From: Paenibacillus taihuensis
Lineage (GTDB): Bacteria; Bacillota; Bacilli; Paenibacillales; Paenibacillaceae
Length of the DNA: 64,000 nt
NCBI RefSeq assembly: GCF_003386535.1
Contig: NZ_QTTN01000001.1
Span: 290,264 to 354,263, forward strand
Direction: 5' to 3'
The notes below the pieces were generated by a model. It had not been told where the DNA came from, ran no database searches, and saw only the letters and a program-made list of their open reading frames with translations. Both the position numbers and the translations under genes were made by a program. Every line of letters starts with the position of its first letter. Within the stretch, counting starts at the first letter, position 1. Positions 26,507 to 34,950 of the stretch are shown here, piece by piece.

Positions 26507-27334
26507 ATGTATGAAACAACTATTCAAACGGCAAGATTGCTAGCGGAGACTGTCATTCGCGAGGCAGGGCAAATCTGCAAGGCGAAATTCGATCATTTTG
26601 CCGAGCTGCGGACGAAGGATGAATTTGGCGATGTCGTCACGGAAGTGGACTTGATTGCGGAAGAGGTTATTATTAAGCGCATCCGGGAAGCTTTTCCCGA
26701 GCATCAAATCCATAGCGAAGAAGCGGGCATCATCGGTTCGGAAAATGACTGGCTGTGGATGATTGATCCGCTCGACGGAACGAATAACTTCGCAATCGGG
26801 CTGCCGGTGTTCTCGACTTCGATTACACTGCTGTATAAGCGGGAGCCTGTACTAGGCGTTATATATGAGCCATTGACCGATCGGCTATTCGTCTCTGCAC
26901 GAGGAGAAGGCGCGTTTTGCAATGGCCGGCGGATTGGAGTAAAGCCTATAGCCAATATCTACAGAGGCAATATAGGGTGGATTCAAGGACATGGCGTGCA
27001 AAATGATCCGAAAGCCGTCGCGCTCAGACAGCATATTGATGTAAGCTTCCGCAGAATGCTCAGACTATGGGCGCCAACCTTGCTCTGGTGCATGCTGGCC
27101 AAAGGAAATCTCGATGGCATCGTGCTCTACAATTCGGAAGGCGATGATCTATATTCGGGACTGCTTATGGTGCAGGAGGCTGGCGGTGTCGTCGTTGATT
27201 TTGACGGCAATCCGTTCACGGGTATGAAGGATGAGCCGTACATCATCGCGTGCCATCCGGATCATAAGGAACCGCTGCTTGCGGCTGTAAGAGCCGGGCT
27301 TGGGGAGAGGGATGATTCGAATGAAGAACGTTAG
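26507..27334 (+). CDS. Inositol monophosphatase family protein
   Basis: 275 residues. Metal-binding motifs are complete: HSEEAG (about 69-74), DPLDGTNN (87-94) and, near the C-terminus, EGDDLYSGLLMVQEAGG. The family removes phosphate from inositol phosphates, histidinol phosphate, fructose-1,6-bisphosphate or 3'-phosphoadenylate in a Mg- and Li-sensitive way; the substrate here is open. GAGGTGAAG precedes the start. Its end overlaps the next gene by 14 nt. Confidence 0.85.
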   Translation: MYETTIQTARLLAETVIREAGQICKAKFDHFAELRTKDEFGDVVTEVDLIAEEVIIKRIREAFPEHQIHSEEAGIIGSENDWLWMIDPLDGTNNFAIGLPVFSTSITLLYKREPVLGVIYEPLTDRLFVSARGEGAFCNGRRIGVKPIANIYRGNIGWIQGHGVQNDPKAVALRQHIDVSFRRMLRLWAPTLLWCMLAKGNLDGIVLYNSEGDDLYSGLLMVQEAGGVVVDFDGNPFTGMKDEPYIIACHPDHKEPLLAAVRAGLGERDDSNEER

Positions 27335-27620
27335 ATTGGTATTATCGGTCGCATCGATGTTAATCGGCGTCATCATAATCACTGGCACTAAGCTGGTCGA
27401 GGAGTTTACGGTCAAGCTAGGCTTTGCTGCATATCAAGCGGCAGCTGCCGGATCGTACAGCTCAGAGAATTATGAGCTCGATCTCTCGCTCAATTATTGG
27501 TTAGGGTCACTCTGTATTATAATCGGAGCTGTGTTTGCACTGCTTGACCCCATAAAGCGCTATTCGGATAAAGTGAAAGAAATGAATAAAGAATTCGATC
27601 CACAAAATAAGGACGTGTAA
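27321..27620 (+). CDS. Hypothetical two-helix membrane protein
   Basis: 99 residues: one hydrophobic segment at 6-24, an external loop rich in Ser/Tyr, a second segment at about 55-75, and a charged tail. No family recognised. ATG 27321 chosen for its spacing from GGGGAGAGGG (27302-27311); ATG 27312 abuts the site. Overlaps the preceding gene by 14 nt. Confidence 0.6.
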   Translation: MKNVRLVLSVASMLIGVIIITGTKLVEEFTVKLGFAAYQAAAAGSYSSENYELDLSLNYWLGSLCIIIGAVFALLDPIKRYSDKVKEMNKEFDPQNKDV

Positions 27621-27622
27621 AC

Positions 27623-28078
27623 GTGAGCATTCACCTGGAGAAAGTTTCAACAGATCATGAGGATTTTGGCTATTTAATCGAGCTGCTCGACCGGGATTTG
27701 TGGAAGCGGTACCCCGATACGCAGCAGTTCTTCGATCAGTTCAATAAAGTGAAATTAGATGCCAAAGCAATCGTAGCCTATCTGGACAACAAGCCGGTAG
27801 GCTGCGGATGTTTCAGGGAAGCTGCGGATGCTGGCGTTGTCGAGATGAAGCGGATGTTTGTGTTGGATGAAGCGCGCGGCAAAGGAATTGCCAAAGCAGT
27901 TCTGAGCGAGCTCGAACAATGGGCGAAGCAAGAAGGCAATCGCCGAGCGATTCTCGAGACGGGCACGGGACAGCCGGAAGCGATCGCGTTGTATACGAAG
28001 ATGGGCTATGACCGGATCCCGAATTATGAGCCGTATGTTGGCAGCGATGAAAGTGTTTGTATGGGGAAGGACCTATAG
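27623..28078 (+). CDS. GNAT N-acetyltransferase
   Basis: 151 residues. MKRMFVLDEARGKGIAKAVL contains the acetyl-CoA loop, followed by ETGTGQPEAIALYTKMGYDR. This resembles the group of small GNATs annotated as PaiA/YhhY-like. GTG start at 27623 after AAGGACG. Substrate unknown. Confidence 0.82.
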   Translation: MSIHLEKVSTDHEDFGYLIELLDRDLWKRYPDTQQFFDQFNKVKLDAKAIVAYLDNKPVGCGCFREAADAGVVEMKRMFVLDEARGKGIAKAVLSELEQWAKQEGNRRAILETGTGQPEAIALYTKMGYDRIPNYEPYVGSDESVCMGKDL

Positions 28079-28107
28079 GGGATCATTCGAAAACAAAGGA
28101 GCCGCTC

Positions 28108-28494
28108 TTGAAAAATATCGTATTGCTCGTGTTTGTTACCATTGTCGCGTACTTCGCCGTTATGGCTGTTGTTGATCATGATCAAAGCGGGTTCACGATT
28201 ACAATACAGAATAACCTCGATCAGACTGTGAACGAGCTAACGATTACATATCCCGGTGGACCGAAAATGGTTTCATTGAAAGCTCATTCGAAGAAACGAA
28301 TCCACATTGTGCCAAAAGTGCATGGGGAAGGCAGTATTAAGCTTGAGTATGAGACGGGGCATGGGAAGCAGGAGTCGTACATATTCGGTTATATTGAACC
28401 TGGATACTCAGGTAAAGCCACAGTCGATATTGATTCCTCTAAAGAAAACGGCGAGCTGGATTTTAAGGTAAAAGACGAACTCGACTTGTATTAG
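28108..28494 (+). CDS. Membrane-anchored beta-rich hypothetical protein
   Basis: 128 residues from TTG 28108. One N-terminal membrane segment (IVLLVFVTIVAYFAVMAVV, about 4-22) followed by a soluble outer domain of alternating hydrophobic residues (FTITIQNNLDQTVNELTITY) likely to be a small beta-sandwich. AAAGGAG at 28095-28101 fixes the TTG start; a longer frame starting at 28057 lies inside the previous gene. No family recognised. Confidence 0.6.
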   Translation: MKNIVLLVFVTIVAYFAVMAVVDHDQSGFTITIQNNLDQTVNELTITYPGGPKMVSLKAHSKKRIHIVPKVHGEGSIKLEYETGHGKQESYIFGYIEPGYSGKATVDIDSSKENGELDFKVKDELDLY

Positions 28495-28543
28495 TCAATT
28501 TCAATAACAATTACGATGGTGGTTACTGGAGGGAGGGTAGCCG

Positions 28544-29092
28544 ATGACTTATTATCGCGAGATGACCGCTGCCGATGTACGGCTGCTGCGGCAAATCGAC
28601 CGTTCCGAGCATATCGACCTCATCTATGAGATGCAGAATGGCCAGATGACAGAACGTTCAGCGGATCATGAATGTCCGACATGGGATGTTCAGCTGTTAA
28701 CCGAGATGGAACAGCGTTTCGTTGAGGAGTGCCACCGAGGCGGTTTCGCTATAGGTGCTTTCATCGAAGGAGAGAATGCGGAGCGCTTCATCGGCTTTGG
28801 CGTGCTTGCGGCACCGTTCAGAGGTGAGCAGCGGGACCGGCTGCAAGTGGACCTAATGTATGTGAGCCGTGATTATCGCCGGCAAGGCATTGGCAGTCGG
28901 ATTTTCGAGCAACTGCGAGAGGAAGCGATTCGAAGAGGGGCGAAGGGGCTCTATATTTCGTCGACGGAAACCCGCTCGGCTGTATCGTTCTATCGCAGCA
29001 GCGGGGCGCAGCTCACCGATAAGCCCGATGAAGAGCTGTTAAAGAAAGAACCGCTCGACATCCATATGGTTGTGGAGCTGAAGGGGGAATAA
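28544..29092 (+). CDS. GNAT N-acetyltransferase
   Basis: 182 residues. LMYVSRDYRRQGIGSRIFEQ is the acetyl-CoA loop and SAVSFYRSSGAQL the C-terminal FYxxxG-type motif. GGAGGGAGGG supplies a strong ribosome site. The gene is followed by the paiB-like gene after 2 bp; in Bacillus paiB is paired with the acetyltransferase gene paiA, but this GNAT is not an obvious PaiA orthologue. Confidence 0.82.
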   Translation: MTYYREMTAADVRLLRQIDRSEHIDLIYEMQNGQMTERSADHECPTWDVQLLTEMEQRFVEECHRGGFAIGAFIEGENAERFIGFGVLAAPFRGEQRDRLQVDLMYVSRDYRRQGIGSRIFEQLREEAIRRGAKGLYISSTETRSAVSFYRSSGAQLTDKPDEELLKKEPLDIHMVVELKGE

Positions 29093-29094
29093 GG

Positions 29095-29703
29095 ATGTAC
29101 ATTCCAAAACATACCCGCGTGGAAGACGAAGCGACGCTATTCGCGTTCTTGGAGCGATACAGCTTTGCAACCCTGATCTCGACGAGCGGAGGTCATCCGA
29201 CTGCATCGCATCTTCCGCTAGTGTTGGACCGGGAGAACAGGTGCTTGATGGGACATTTTGCCAGAGCGAACAGCCAGTGGACCGATATTAGCGGAGAAGA
29301 GGTGCTGGCTATCTTTCACGGGCCGCACACCTATATTTCCTCCTCGTGGTACGAGACGAACCAGTCTGTGCCGACGTGGAACTATGCCGCCGTTCATGCA
29401 TATGGCCAGGCCGAGTTGATCGAGGATGAAGCAGAACTCTTGCAATGTTTGAACGAGATGGTTGCCAAGTACGAGGAACCAGGAAGCGCGTACCGCATTG
29501 ATGACTCGAATCGTGACACCATTGACGGACTTATGAAGGGAATCGTCGGGTTCCGGATTCGGCTCGATCGGCTAGAAGGCAAATGGAAGCTGAGCCAAAA
29601 TCATTCCAAAGAGCGTCAAGCGCTTGTCATCAGCAAGCTCGAGCAATCGTCCAGCAACAATGCGCAGGAAATCGCCAGGTTAATGCGAGAGAACAACGCA
29701 TGA
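29095..29703 (+). CDS. paiB: FMN-binding negative regulator PaiB
   Basis: 202 residues. MYIPKHTRVEDE at the start, HLPLVLDRE, GHFARANSQW, FHGPHTYISSSWYE and VPTWNYAAVHAYG are diagnostic of PaiB proteins, which have an FMN-binding split-barrel fold and in Bacillus subtilis act with PaiA as negative regulators of sporulation and degradative enzymes. Length matches (about 207). It may be an enzyme rather than a DNA-binding regulator. Start and stop overlap its neighbours. Confidence 0.88.
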   Translation: MYIPKHTRVEDEATLFAFLERYSFATLISTSGGHPTASHLPLVLDRENRCLMGHFARANSQWTDISGEEVLAIFHGPHTYISSSWYETNQSVPTWNYAAVHAYGQAELIEDEAELLQCLNEMVAKYEEPGSAYRIDDSNRDTIDGLMKGIVGFRIRLDRLEGKWKLSQNHSKERQALVISKLEQSSSNNAQEIARLMRENNA

Positions 29704-29807
29704 GCGCGGGATGTCTAGGCTGCAGTATCGCAAATAAACGGCAAGCGTGCGAAGTTGCAGCAAGCAATCCAGCCCATTTCAAAAAAGTAGGAGGCGCACG
29801 GAAGTGA
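29700..29807 (+). CDS. Possible 35-residue remnant of a HIT-family gene
   Basis: Frame from ATG 29700 (overlapping the PaiB stop) to TGA 29805-29807. The opening SAGCLGCSIANKRQ resembles the N-terminus of HIT-family nucleotide hydrolases (CLGC-IAN), but the HIT motif itself is absent; the tail looks unrelated. Probably a truncated remnant or a short coupling frame; it carries the ribosome site of the next gene. Confidence 0.3.
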   Translation: MSAGCLGCSIANKRQACEVAASNPAHFKKVGGARK

Positions 29808-30337
29808 ATCGCATTCTCATCGTAGGCTCATCAGGTTCTGGTAAATCCACGCTCGCGCAACAGCTTGGCCGCATCTGGTCGCTACCTGTGATTCATCTTG
29901 ATGCATATTACTGGAGACCGAATTGGGTGGCGCCGCAGAAAGCAGAGTGGGATCAAACGATCACACAGCTAACGATGCAAGAGCAATGGGTGATTGACGG
30001 GAACTATGCTCGCACGATGGAGAAGCGGATTGAACGCGCTGACCTCATTATTTTGCTGGACATGCCTAGATGGCTCTGTATGGTTCGAATATTCAAACGG
30101 AGAATTATGTTTCATAAGAAGACGAGGCCGGATATGAACGAAGGCTGCCAGGAGAAGATCGACTGGGCGTTCATCAAGTGGGTATGGAATTATCCGAAGC
30201 GCAGCCGGTTAAGTACGCTGAGCAAGCTGGAGACGGCTGCCGCACAAGGGAAGCAAGTGATCATCGTTAATACGAGAAAACAAGTAAAGGAACTGCTCCA
30301 TGATCAAATACAATATTGCCTTCATACGCAGAAATGA
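29804..30337 (+). CDS. P-loop kinase (DNA topology modulation protein FlaR-like)
   Basis: 177 residues. Walker A IVGSSGSGKSTLA near the start, then VIHLDAYYWRPNW, IDGNYARTMEKRIERAD and LLDMPRWLCMVRIFKRR, typical of the adenylate-kinase-like FlaR/YqaC group. Members are small nucleotide-binding proteins with unproven activity. GTG start at 29804 follows AGTAGGAGG (29786-29794). Overlaps the NUDIX gene by 38 nt. Confidence 0.82.
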   Translation: MNRILIVGSSGSGKSTLAQQLGRIWSLPVIHLDAYYWRPNWVAPQKAEWDQTITQLTMQEQWVIDGNYARTMEKRIERADLIILLDMPRWLCMVRIFKRRIMFHKKTRPDMNEGCQEKIDWAFIKWVWNYPKRSRLSTLSKLETAAAQGKQVIIVNTRKQVKELLHDQIQYCLHTQK

Positions 30338-30854
30338 TCAAATCTTGCTGCTGAACCGGGAGAAGCCATCGTGGATGGGCGCATGGAACGGTGTCGGCGG
30401 CAAGCTGGAAGAAGGAGAATCCGCGCGGGATTCGATGATTCGCGAGATTCAGGAAGAGACGGGAATCGAGTCTGCAGCTTTACGTGTGAAGTTCAAAGGG
30501 CTTGTAACGTGGCAGGTGGATGCGGATTATTTTGGCGGGATGTATTTGTATACGGCTGAAGTAGATTCGGACTTTCCTCTCGCGACGCCTGTGAAGACAG
30601 CCGAAGGCATTCTCGATTGGAAAGACATGGCATGGATTATGCATCCGGACAATGTTGGGGTCGCGACGCACTTGCCCAAATATATGCCGCTGATGCTTGA
30701 GCAGCAAGCCTGTTATAACCATTATTGCATCTTCAAGGACGGCGTTCTCGCCAGCGTAACCTCTTACCCGATACCTGAAGCAATCGAATGGGATCGGCAG
30801 CTGCTGCTTGAGGAGCTTGAACCATTTCAATTAGGCGGGAAGGTACAGCGATGA
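30300..30854 (+). CDS. NUDIX hydrolase (MutT/8-oxo-dGTPase like)
   Basis: 184 residues. The Nudix box starts GGKLEEGESARDSM and ends IQEETGI (about residues 31-53). GAWNGVGGKLE before it is typical of 8-oxo-dGTP diphosphatases, suggesting nucleotide-pool cleaning; other nucleotides are possible. A roughly 50-residue C-terminal extension follows the usual 130-residue core. AAAGGA lies within the preceding gene, which it overlaps by 38 nt. Confidence 0.85.
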   Translation: MIKYNIAFIRRNDQILLLNREKPSWMGAWNGVGGKLEEGESARDSMIREIQEETGIESAALRVKFKGLVTWQVDADYFGGMYLYTAEVDSDFPLATPVKTAEGILDWKDMAWIMHPDNVGVATHLPKYMPLMLEQQACYNHYCIFKDGVLASVTSYPIPEAIEWDRQLLLEELEPFQLGGKVQR

Positions 30855-31186
30855 AATCATTCTCACTTAGTCATTTATTAAGCGCTATCATTATTGCAGC
30901 TTCGATTCTCGGTGGCTGTTATATCTTGAAAGACAATCAACGCGCAGCCGAAACAAACCGATACGGACCGCTGATGAATCTTGCCGAGACGGCGGATTAT
31001 CTTCATCTCACAGTAGCTGAGCTCAACACCATTATTACACTCGAGGACACGACGCTAGAGTCGACAGGCAGTTATTCGGGCAAAATGTTCCCTTACTTCA
31101 AGATTGACAAGGAAATCTATGTGAGTCGAGATGAGCTGGACGCGTGGATCAAAGAGACAGCAACGCAGCGCAAGCAATATCAATAA
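30851..31186 (+). CDS. Membrane-anchored protein with an excisionase-like HTH domain
   Basis: 111 residues. A hydrophobic N-terminus (about 8-24, LLSAIIIAASILGGC) ends in a lipobox-like LGGC; it could be a lipoprotein signal or a membrane anchor. After a 15-residue linker, residues 40-102 read LMNLAETADYLHLTVAELNT, then FKIDKEIYVSRDELDAWI, the layout of helix-turn-helix domain 17 (excisionase/MerR-like). A DNA-binding fold placed at, or outside, the membrane is unusual, so it may have become a protein-binding module. ATGA overlap with the NUDIX gene. Confidence 0.6.
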   Translation: MKSFSLSHLLSAIIIAASILGGCYILKDNQRAAETNRYGPLMNLAETADYLHLTVAELNTIITLEDTTLESTGSYSGKMFPYFKIDKEIYVSRDELDAWIKETATQRKQYQ

Positions 31187-31213
31187 CGTACGCATGAAGG
31201 AGCGGAAGTGCAC

Positions 31214-31636
31214 ATGCAGCTAACAAGTATGAATCATCTCTGCTTCTCGGTGTCTGACCTGGAGAAATCTATTATTTTTTACGAGCAAGTGCTTGGTGCG
31301 AAGCTGCTCGTTATTGGCAGGTCGCTGGCGTACTTTGACCTTGGCGGGTTATGGATTGCGCTGAATGAAGAGAAAGACATTCCGCGCAGCGAGATTCATA
31401 AGTCCTACACGCATATGGCGTTCACAATTGAAGAGTCGGAGTTTGATGCGTGGCTTGGCAAGCTGGAAGACCACAAGGTGAATATCCTGTCTGGTCGGGA
31501 ACGGGCGGCCGAGGATCGGCAGTCGATATATTTTACAGATCCGGATGGTCATAAGTTTGAGCTGCACACGGGCAGCTTGCAGGATCGGCTTGCCTACTAT
31601 CGTGAGACGAAGCCGCATATGATGTTCTTCGAATAG
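31214..31636 (+). CDS. fosB: Metallothiol transferase FosB (fosfomycin inactivation)
   Basis: 140 residues of the vicinal oxygen chelate (glyoxalase) fold. [21 protein letters not shown] and the very conserved [16 protein letters not shown] match Bacillus FosB closely. Metal ligands His 8, His 67 and Glu 116 are present. FosB adds bacillithiol (or cysteine) to fosfomycin with Mg or Mn, opening its epoxide. ATG 31214 matches the family start and has AAGGAG eleven bases upstream; GTG 31208 is too close. Confidence 0.9.
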   Translation: MQLTSMNHLCFSVSDLEKSIIFYEQVLGAKLLVIGRSLAYFDLGGLWIALNEEKDIPRSEIHKSYTHMAFTIEESEFDAWLGKLEDHKVNILSGRERAAEDRQSIYFTDPDGHKFELHTGSLQDRLAYYRETKPHMMFFE

Positions 31637-31652
31637 GGGAGGTCGAGATTAC

Positions 31653-32201
31653 ATGTCGTCAGATCCTATCATCGTAGTCCCGCATGACCCGAGCTGGGCG
31701 AGAGAGTTCCAAAAAATTGGTGCACGGATGCGTCAGTCACTCGGCGGCATCGCAACGCGAATCGATCATATTGGCTCGACCTCAATCGCTGGACTTGCGG
31801 CTAAACCTGTCATTGACATTCAAATCTCAGTTCGCTCCTTAGAGCCGGTAAGTGTCTATCAACTTCCGTTAGCATCGCTCGGCTACGTATATAAGGCGGG
31901 CAATACGGAGCGGACGAAGCGGTATTTTCGCGAAGGAGCGGGTATGCGGAGAACCCATATTCACGTGCGGGAAGAAGGAAGCTTCGGCCAGCAATTTGCA
32001 CTATTATTTCGCGATTACTTGCGAGCGATGCCGGATGAAGCGAAGTACTATGAAGATGCCAAGCTCAAGCTGATGGCACTTTATCGAGAAGAACGGCAGC
32101 GTTACGTAGACGAGAAAGATCCATATATTTGGGACATTATGCGCAGGGCGACCAGCTGGAGTCAGGAGATTGGCTGGCGGCCAGGCGATTCGGATATATA
32201 G
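31653..32201 (+). CDS. GrpB/UPF0157 family protein
   Basis: 182 residues. VVPHDPSWAREF at the start, IDHIGSTSIAGLAAKPVIDI (nucleotidyltransferase-like GSTS and D-x-D) and HIHVREEGS are diagnostic of the GrpB family, which has a minimal nucleotidyltransferase fold. In Bacillus homologues are sometimes fused to kinases. Function unknown. Confidence 0.88.
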   Translation: MSSDPIIVVPHDPSWAREFQKIGARMRQSLGGIATRIDHIGSTSIAGLAAKPVIDIQISVRSLEPVSVYQLPLASLGYVYKAGNTERTKRYFREGAGMRRTHIHVREEGSFGQQFALLFRDYLRAMPDEAKYYEDAKLKLMALYREERQRYVDEKDPYIWDIMRRATSWSQEIGWRPGDSDI

Positions 32202-32221
32202 CTGAATAAGGAGGACAAGCC

Positions 32222-32695
32222 ATGATCACAATCGAGCAATTGCAAGATCAGTCACGCGAATTTATTGATCGTGCGATTCAATATTACTGGTCCCAATGGG
32301 GGACAGGACAGAATCTCGCATTCTATCGGGATTGCATCGATCATTCATTGACCTCTGAGGTAGATGTGCCGAAATTTTATGTCGCTCTTGACGGGGAGAA
32401 GTTCGTCGGTATGTGTGCATTGCTTCGCAATGATCTAATCAGTCGGCAAGACTTGTATCCCTGGCTTGCTTGTCTATTCGTAGACCCTGCCTATCGGGGG
32501 CAGCAGCTAGGGAGCCGGTTGATGGAGCATGTGCAGCGAGAAGCTGCAGCGAGAGGCTACCGCGAGCTCTATCTGAGCACAACGTTAAACGACTATTATG
32601 AGCGATATGGATGGATTTATGCAGCAATCGGCTATTATTCATACGGCGGCAAATCAAAGATTTATAAGAAGTGTTTGATAGATTCTATTGACTAG
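32222..32695 (+). CDS. GNAT N-acetyltransferase
   Basis: 157 residues. CLFVDPAYRGQQLGSRLMEH is the acetyl-CoA loop; the C-terminal part LYLSTTLNDYYERYGW is typical of GNATs that act on small molecules. GGAGG precedes the start. Substrate unknown. Confidence 0.82.
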   Translation: MITIEQLQDQSREFIDRAIQYYWSQWGTGQNLAFYRDCIDHSLTSEVDVPKFYVALDGEKFVGMCALLRNDLISRQDLYPWLACLFVDPAYRGQQLGSRLMEHVQREAAARGYRELYLSTTLNDYYERYGWIYAAIGYYSYGGKSKIYKKCLIDSID

Positions 32696-32709
32696 AGTGA
32701 GGGATGTCC

Positions 32710-33225
32710 ATGATCGAAATCAAGCTCATTACGCCCGATGAAGTAGAAGCCTATTGGCAGCTCCGGCTGGAGGCGCTGCAGGACAGTCCCGAAGCATTCG
32801 GCGCGACCTATGAGGATTCGGTTGTCACGCCGCTCGAAACGGTCAGAGGCCGTATCCAGCTCCGTGACGATAATTTCATCCTAGGTGCGTACACGGAGGA
32901 AGGCGAGCTGGTCGGCATGGTCGGTTTTCGCCGGGAAGACGGCACGAAGGTGAGGCACAAAGGGTTCATCTGGGGCATGTTTGTCAGTGCGCGAGCAAGG
33001 CAGCAAGGTGTCGGCAGGAAAATGCTGCAGCGCCTATTGGAGCGAGTCGATGGAGTTGAAGGGCTGGATCAAGTCACGCTTATGGTCGTCACGAGCAACG
33101 AGCAAGCCCGCAAGCTGTATCTCTCACTCGGATTTGAAGTGTTTGGTCTGGAGCGGCATGCGCTGAAATATAAAGGCGTCTATTACGATGAAGAGCTGAT
33201 GGTTTATTGGTTGAATCGGCGATAG
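32710..33225 (+). CDS. GNAT N-acetyltransferase
   Basis: 171 residues. The start LITPDEVEAYWQLRLEALQD followed by PEAFGATYED is the common SsuN/PhnO-like N-terminus; GMFVSARARQQGVGRKMLQR is the acetyl-CoA loop; ARKLYLSLGFEVFG closes the fold. GAGTGAGGG ends next to ATG 32704, so ATG 32710 is the better start. Confidence 0.82.
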   Translation: MIEIKLITPDEVEAYWQLRLEALQDSPEAFGATYEDSVVTPLETVRGRIQLRDDNFILGAYTEEGELVGMVGFRREDGTKVRHKGFIWGMFVSARARQQGVGRKMLQRLLERVDGVEGLDQVTLMVVTSNEQARKLYLSLGFEVFGLERHALKYKGVYYDEELMVYWLNRR

Positions 33226-33243
33226 AAGAAGGGAGGAAGCAGG

Positions 33244-33681
33244 ATGGTGGAGGTTCGCGCGTATGCCGAGTCGGATTTAGCGGGGCTTGCGGCATTGATG
33301 ACTGACCTGGGCTCGCCTACTTCGATTGAAGATATGCAGATCAGGATGAGGCGGATATCCGAGAGTCCGAATTATTTTACATTCGTTGCCTGGTTAGAGC
33401 ATGCAATTGTTGGCATGATCGGCTTGCGGATGCAATATAGCTATGTTAGCAATGACTTGAAGACGCAGGTTTCCTCGCTTGTTGTGAGGGATGGCCTGCA
33501 AGGCAGAGGCATCGGAAAGGCGCTGCTTGCTCATGCAGAAGCGTATGCGGTGCAGCAAGGCTCTCACTTTGTTTACGTTAACAGCGGCATTAAAGAGGAG
33601 CGCACCAATGCGCATGCATTCTATAAGAAACGCGGCTATGAGGTGACGGGGTACCGGTTTGCGAAGAAGCTAAATCACTAA
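33244..33681 (+). CDS. GNAT N-acetyltransferase
   Basis: 145 residues. SSLVVRDGLQGRGIGKALLA is the acetyl-CoA loop; NAHAFYKKRGYEVTGYRFAK the C-terminal motif. Short N-terminal half as in single-domain GNATs. GGGAGG at 33231-33236 gives a good ribosome site. Substrate unknown. Confidence 0.82.
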   Translation: MVEVRAYAESDLAGLAALMTDLGSPTSIEDMQIRMRRISESPNYFTFVAWLEHAIVGMIGLRMQYSYVSNDLKTQVSSLVVRDGLQGRGIGKALLAHAEAYAVQQGSHFVYVNSGIKEERTNAHAFYKKRGYEVTGYRFAKKLNH

Positions 33682-33693
33682 GGGGGACTGAAG

Positions 33694-34365
33694 ATGGAGC
33701 AGCTGAAAGCCGTTATTTTTGACTTGGACAATACTTTGCTTGATCGGACCCACACATTCTCGAGGTTTACACGCGCATTCGTTAATCAATATTTCAGCCA
33801 TGTTGAGGATGCTGAGCCACTCTGTGATCGTATTATTGTGCTGGATGAAGATGGCTACAAGGACAAAGGTCGGCTTTTCACAGAACTGCTCGAGGAGATG
33901 CCTTGGGATAATAAGCTTGAAAAGCCTGCACATCACGAGCTAATGGCATACTATGAGGAGCATTATGTGAGCAATGCCGTGCTGATGCATGAAGCGAACG
34001 AGGTCATCGCGCATGCGCGTACGAAGTATAAAGTCGGCATGATTACGAACGGCCGGACACCGATTCAATACGGGAAAATCGATCAGCTCGGCATTCGCGA
34101 CTCGTTCGATTTCATTATCGTCTCTGAGGAAGCAGGCGTAAATAAGCCGGACCCGCAGATATTCGCGCTTGCTACCAGTAAACTAGGCTTGCGTGCGGAC
34201 GAATGTCTCTATATCGGCGATCATCCGGTCAATGATATCGAAGGGGCATCGAAGGCTGGCATGGCGACGATATGGATGAAAGTGAATCAGCCTTGGCTTG
34301 ATGAGCTGGAGGCGAAGCCGCTGCATACGATAGGGCAGCTGAATGAGCTGCTTCAGTTGATCTAA
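33694..34365 (+). CDS. HAD-superfamily hydrolase, subfamily IA
   Basis: 223 residues. Motif I VIFDLDNTLLDRT, motif II ITNGR, motif III Lys in NKPDPQIF and motif IV YIGDHPVNDIEGA are complete, with the small alpha-helical cap after motif I, as in YfnB/phosphoglycolate phosphatase-like proteins. Likely a nucleotide or sugar phosphatase. Confidence 0.88.
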   Translation: MEQLKAVIFDLDNTLLDRTHTFSRFTRAFVNQYFSHVEDAEPLCDRIIVLDEDGYKDKGRLFTELLEEMPWDNKLEKPAHHELMAYYEEHYVSNAVLMHEANEVIAHARTKYKVGMITNGRTPIQYGKIDQLGIRDSFDFIIVSEEAGVNKPDPQIFALATSKLGLRADECLYIGDHPVNDIEGASKAGMATIWMKVNQPWLDELEAKPLHTIGQLNELLQLI

Positions 34366-34408
34366 ATTAATGAGTGGTCGCTATATTGAAAGGCGTGGTA
34401 AGTAAGTG

Positions 34409-34876
34409 ATGTCAATTACGATCAGGCAGCTTCAGGATGGCGAGTCACTTCCGTATGAGCTGCTGCTTCTTGCGGATCCCGAGCGGCAAGCGATAGATGC
34501 TTACGCCGAGCGCTGCGTATGCATGCAGGCTGAAGATTACGGTGGAGAGGTCATTGGAGCTTATATGCTGCTATGCACGCGGCCGAAGACAGCGGAAATT
34601 ATGAATATTGCCGTGCTTGAGGACAAGCAGGGCAAGGGGGTTGGGAAACTTCTGCTCGAGCATGCCATCGCATACAGCAAAGATCAGGGATATAAACAGC
34701 TGGAGGTAGGAACAGGTAATTCCAGCTTGGGTCAGCTTGGATTTTATCAGAAATGCGGTTTTCGCATCGTTGGCGTTGAGATCGATTATTTCGTCAGGAA
34801 CTATGCCGAGCCGATCATCGAGGATGGGATTCCGTGCCGGGATATGATCCGGATGCGAATGGAGTTCACGGGATAA
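34409..34876 (+). CDS. GNAT N-acetyltransferase (YvbK-like)
   Basis: 155 residues. EIMNIAVLEDKQGKGVGKLL contains the acetyl-CoA loop, and GNSSLGQLGFYQKCGFR plus the long C-terminus with NYAEPIIEDGIPCRDM is characteristic of YvbK-type proteins. Ribosome site weak; ATG 34409 taken rather than the GTG before it. Last gene of the run before the MFS gene, which has its own promoter. Confidence 0.85.
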   Translation: MSITIRQLQDGESLPYELLLLADPERQAIDAYAERCVCMQAEDYGGEVIGAYMLLCTRPKTAEIMNIAVLEDKQGKGVGKLLLEHAIAYSKDQGYKQLEVGTGNSSLGQLGFYQKCGFRIVGVEIDYFVRNYAEPIIEDGIPCRDMIRMRMEFTG

Positions 34877-34886
34877 TATTCCCGCA

Positions 34887-34915
34887 TTGATAGAATATTG
34901 AGCTTGAATTATGAT
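34887..34915 (+). promoter_or_regulatory. Promoter of the MFS gene
   Basis: TTGATA (34887-34892), 17-bp spacer, TATGAT (34910-34915), 35 bp before the start codon. Confidence 0.6.
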
Positions 34916-34950
34916 AATAGGATCAATCAGCTAGAGGAAAGGCATCACCT

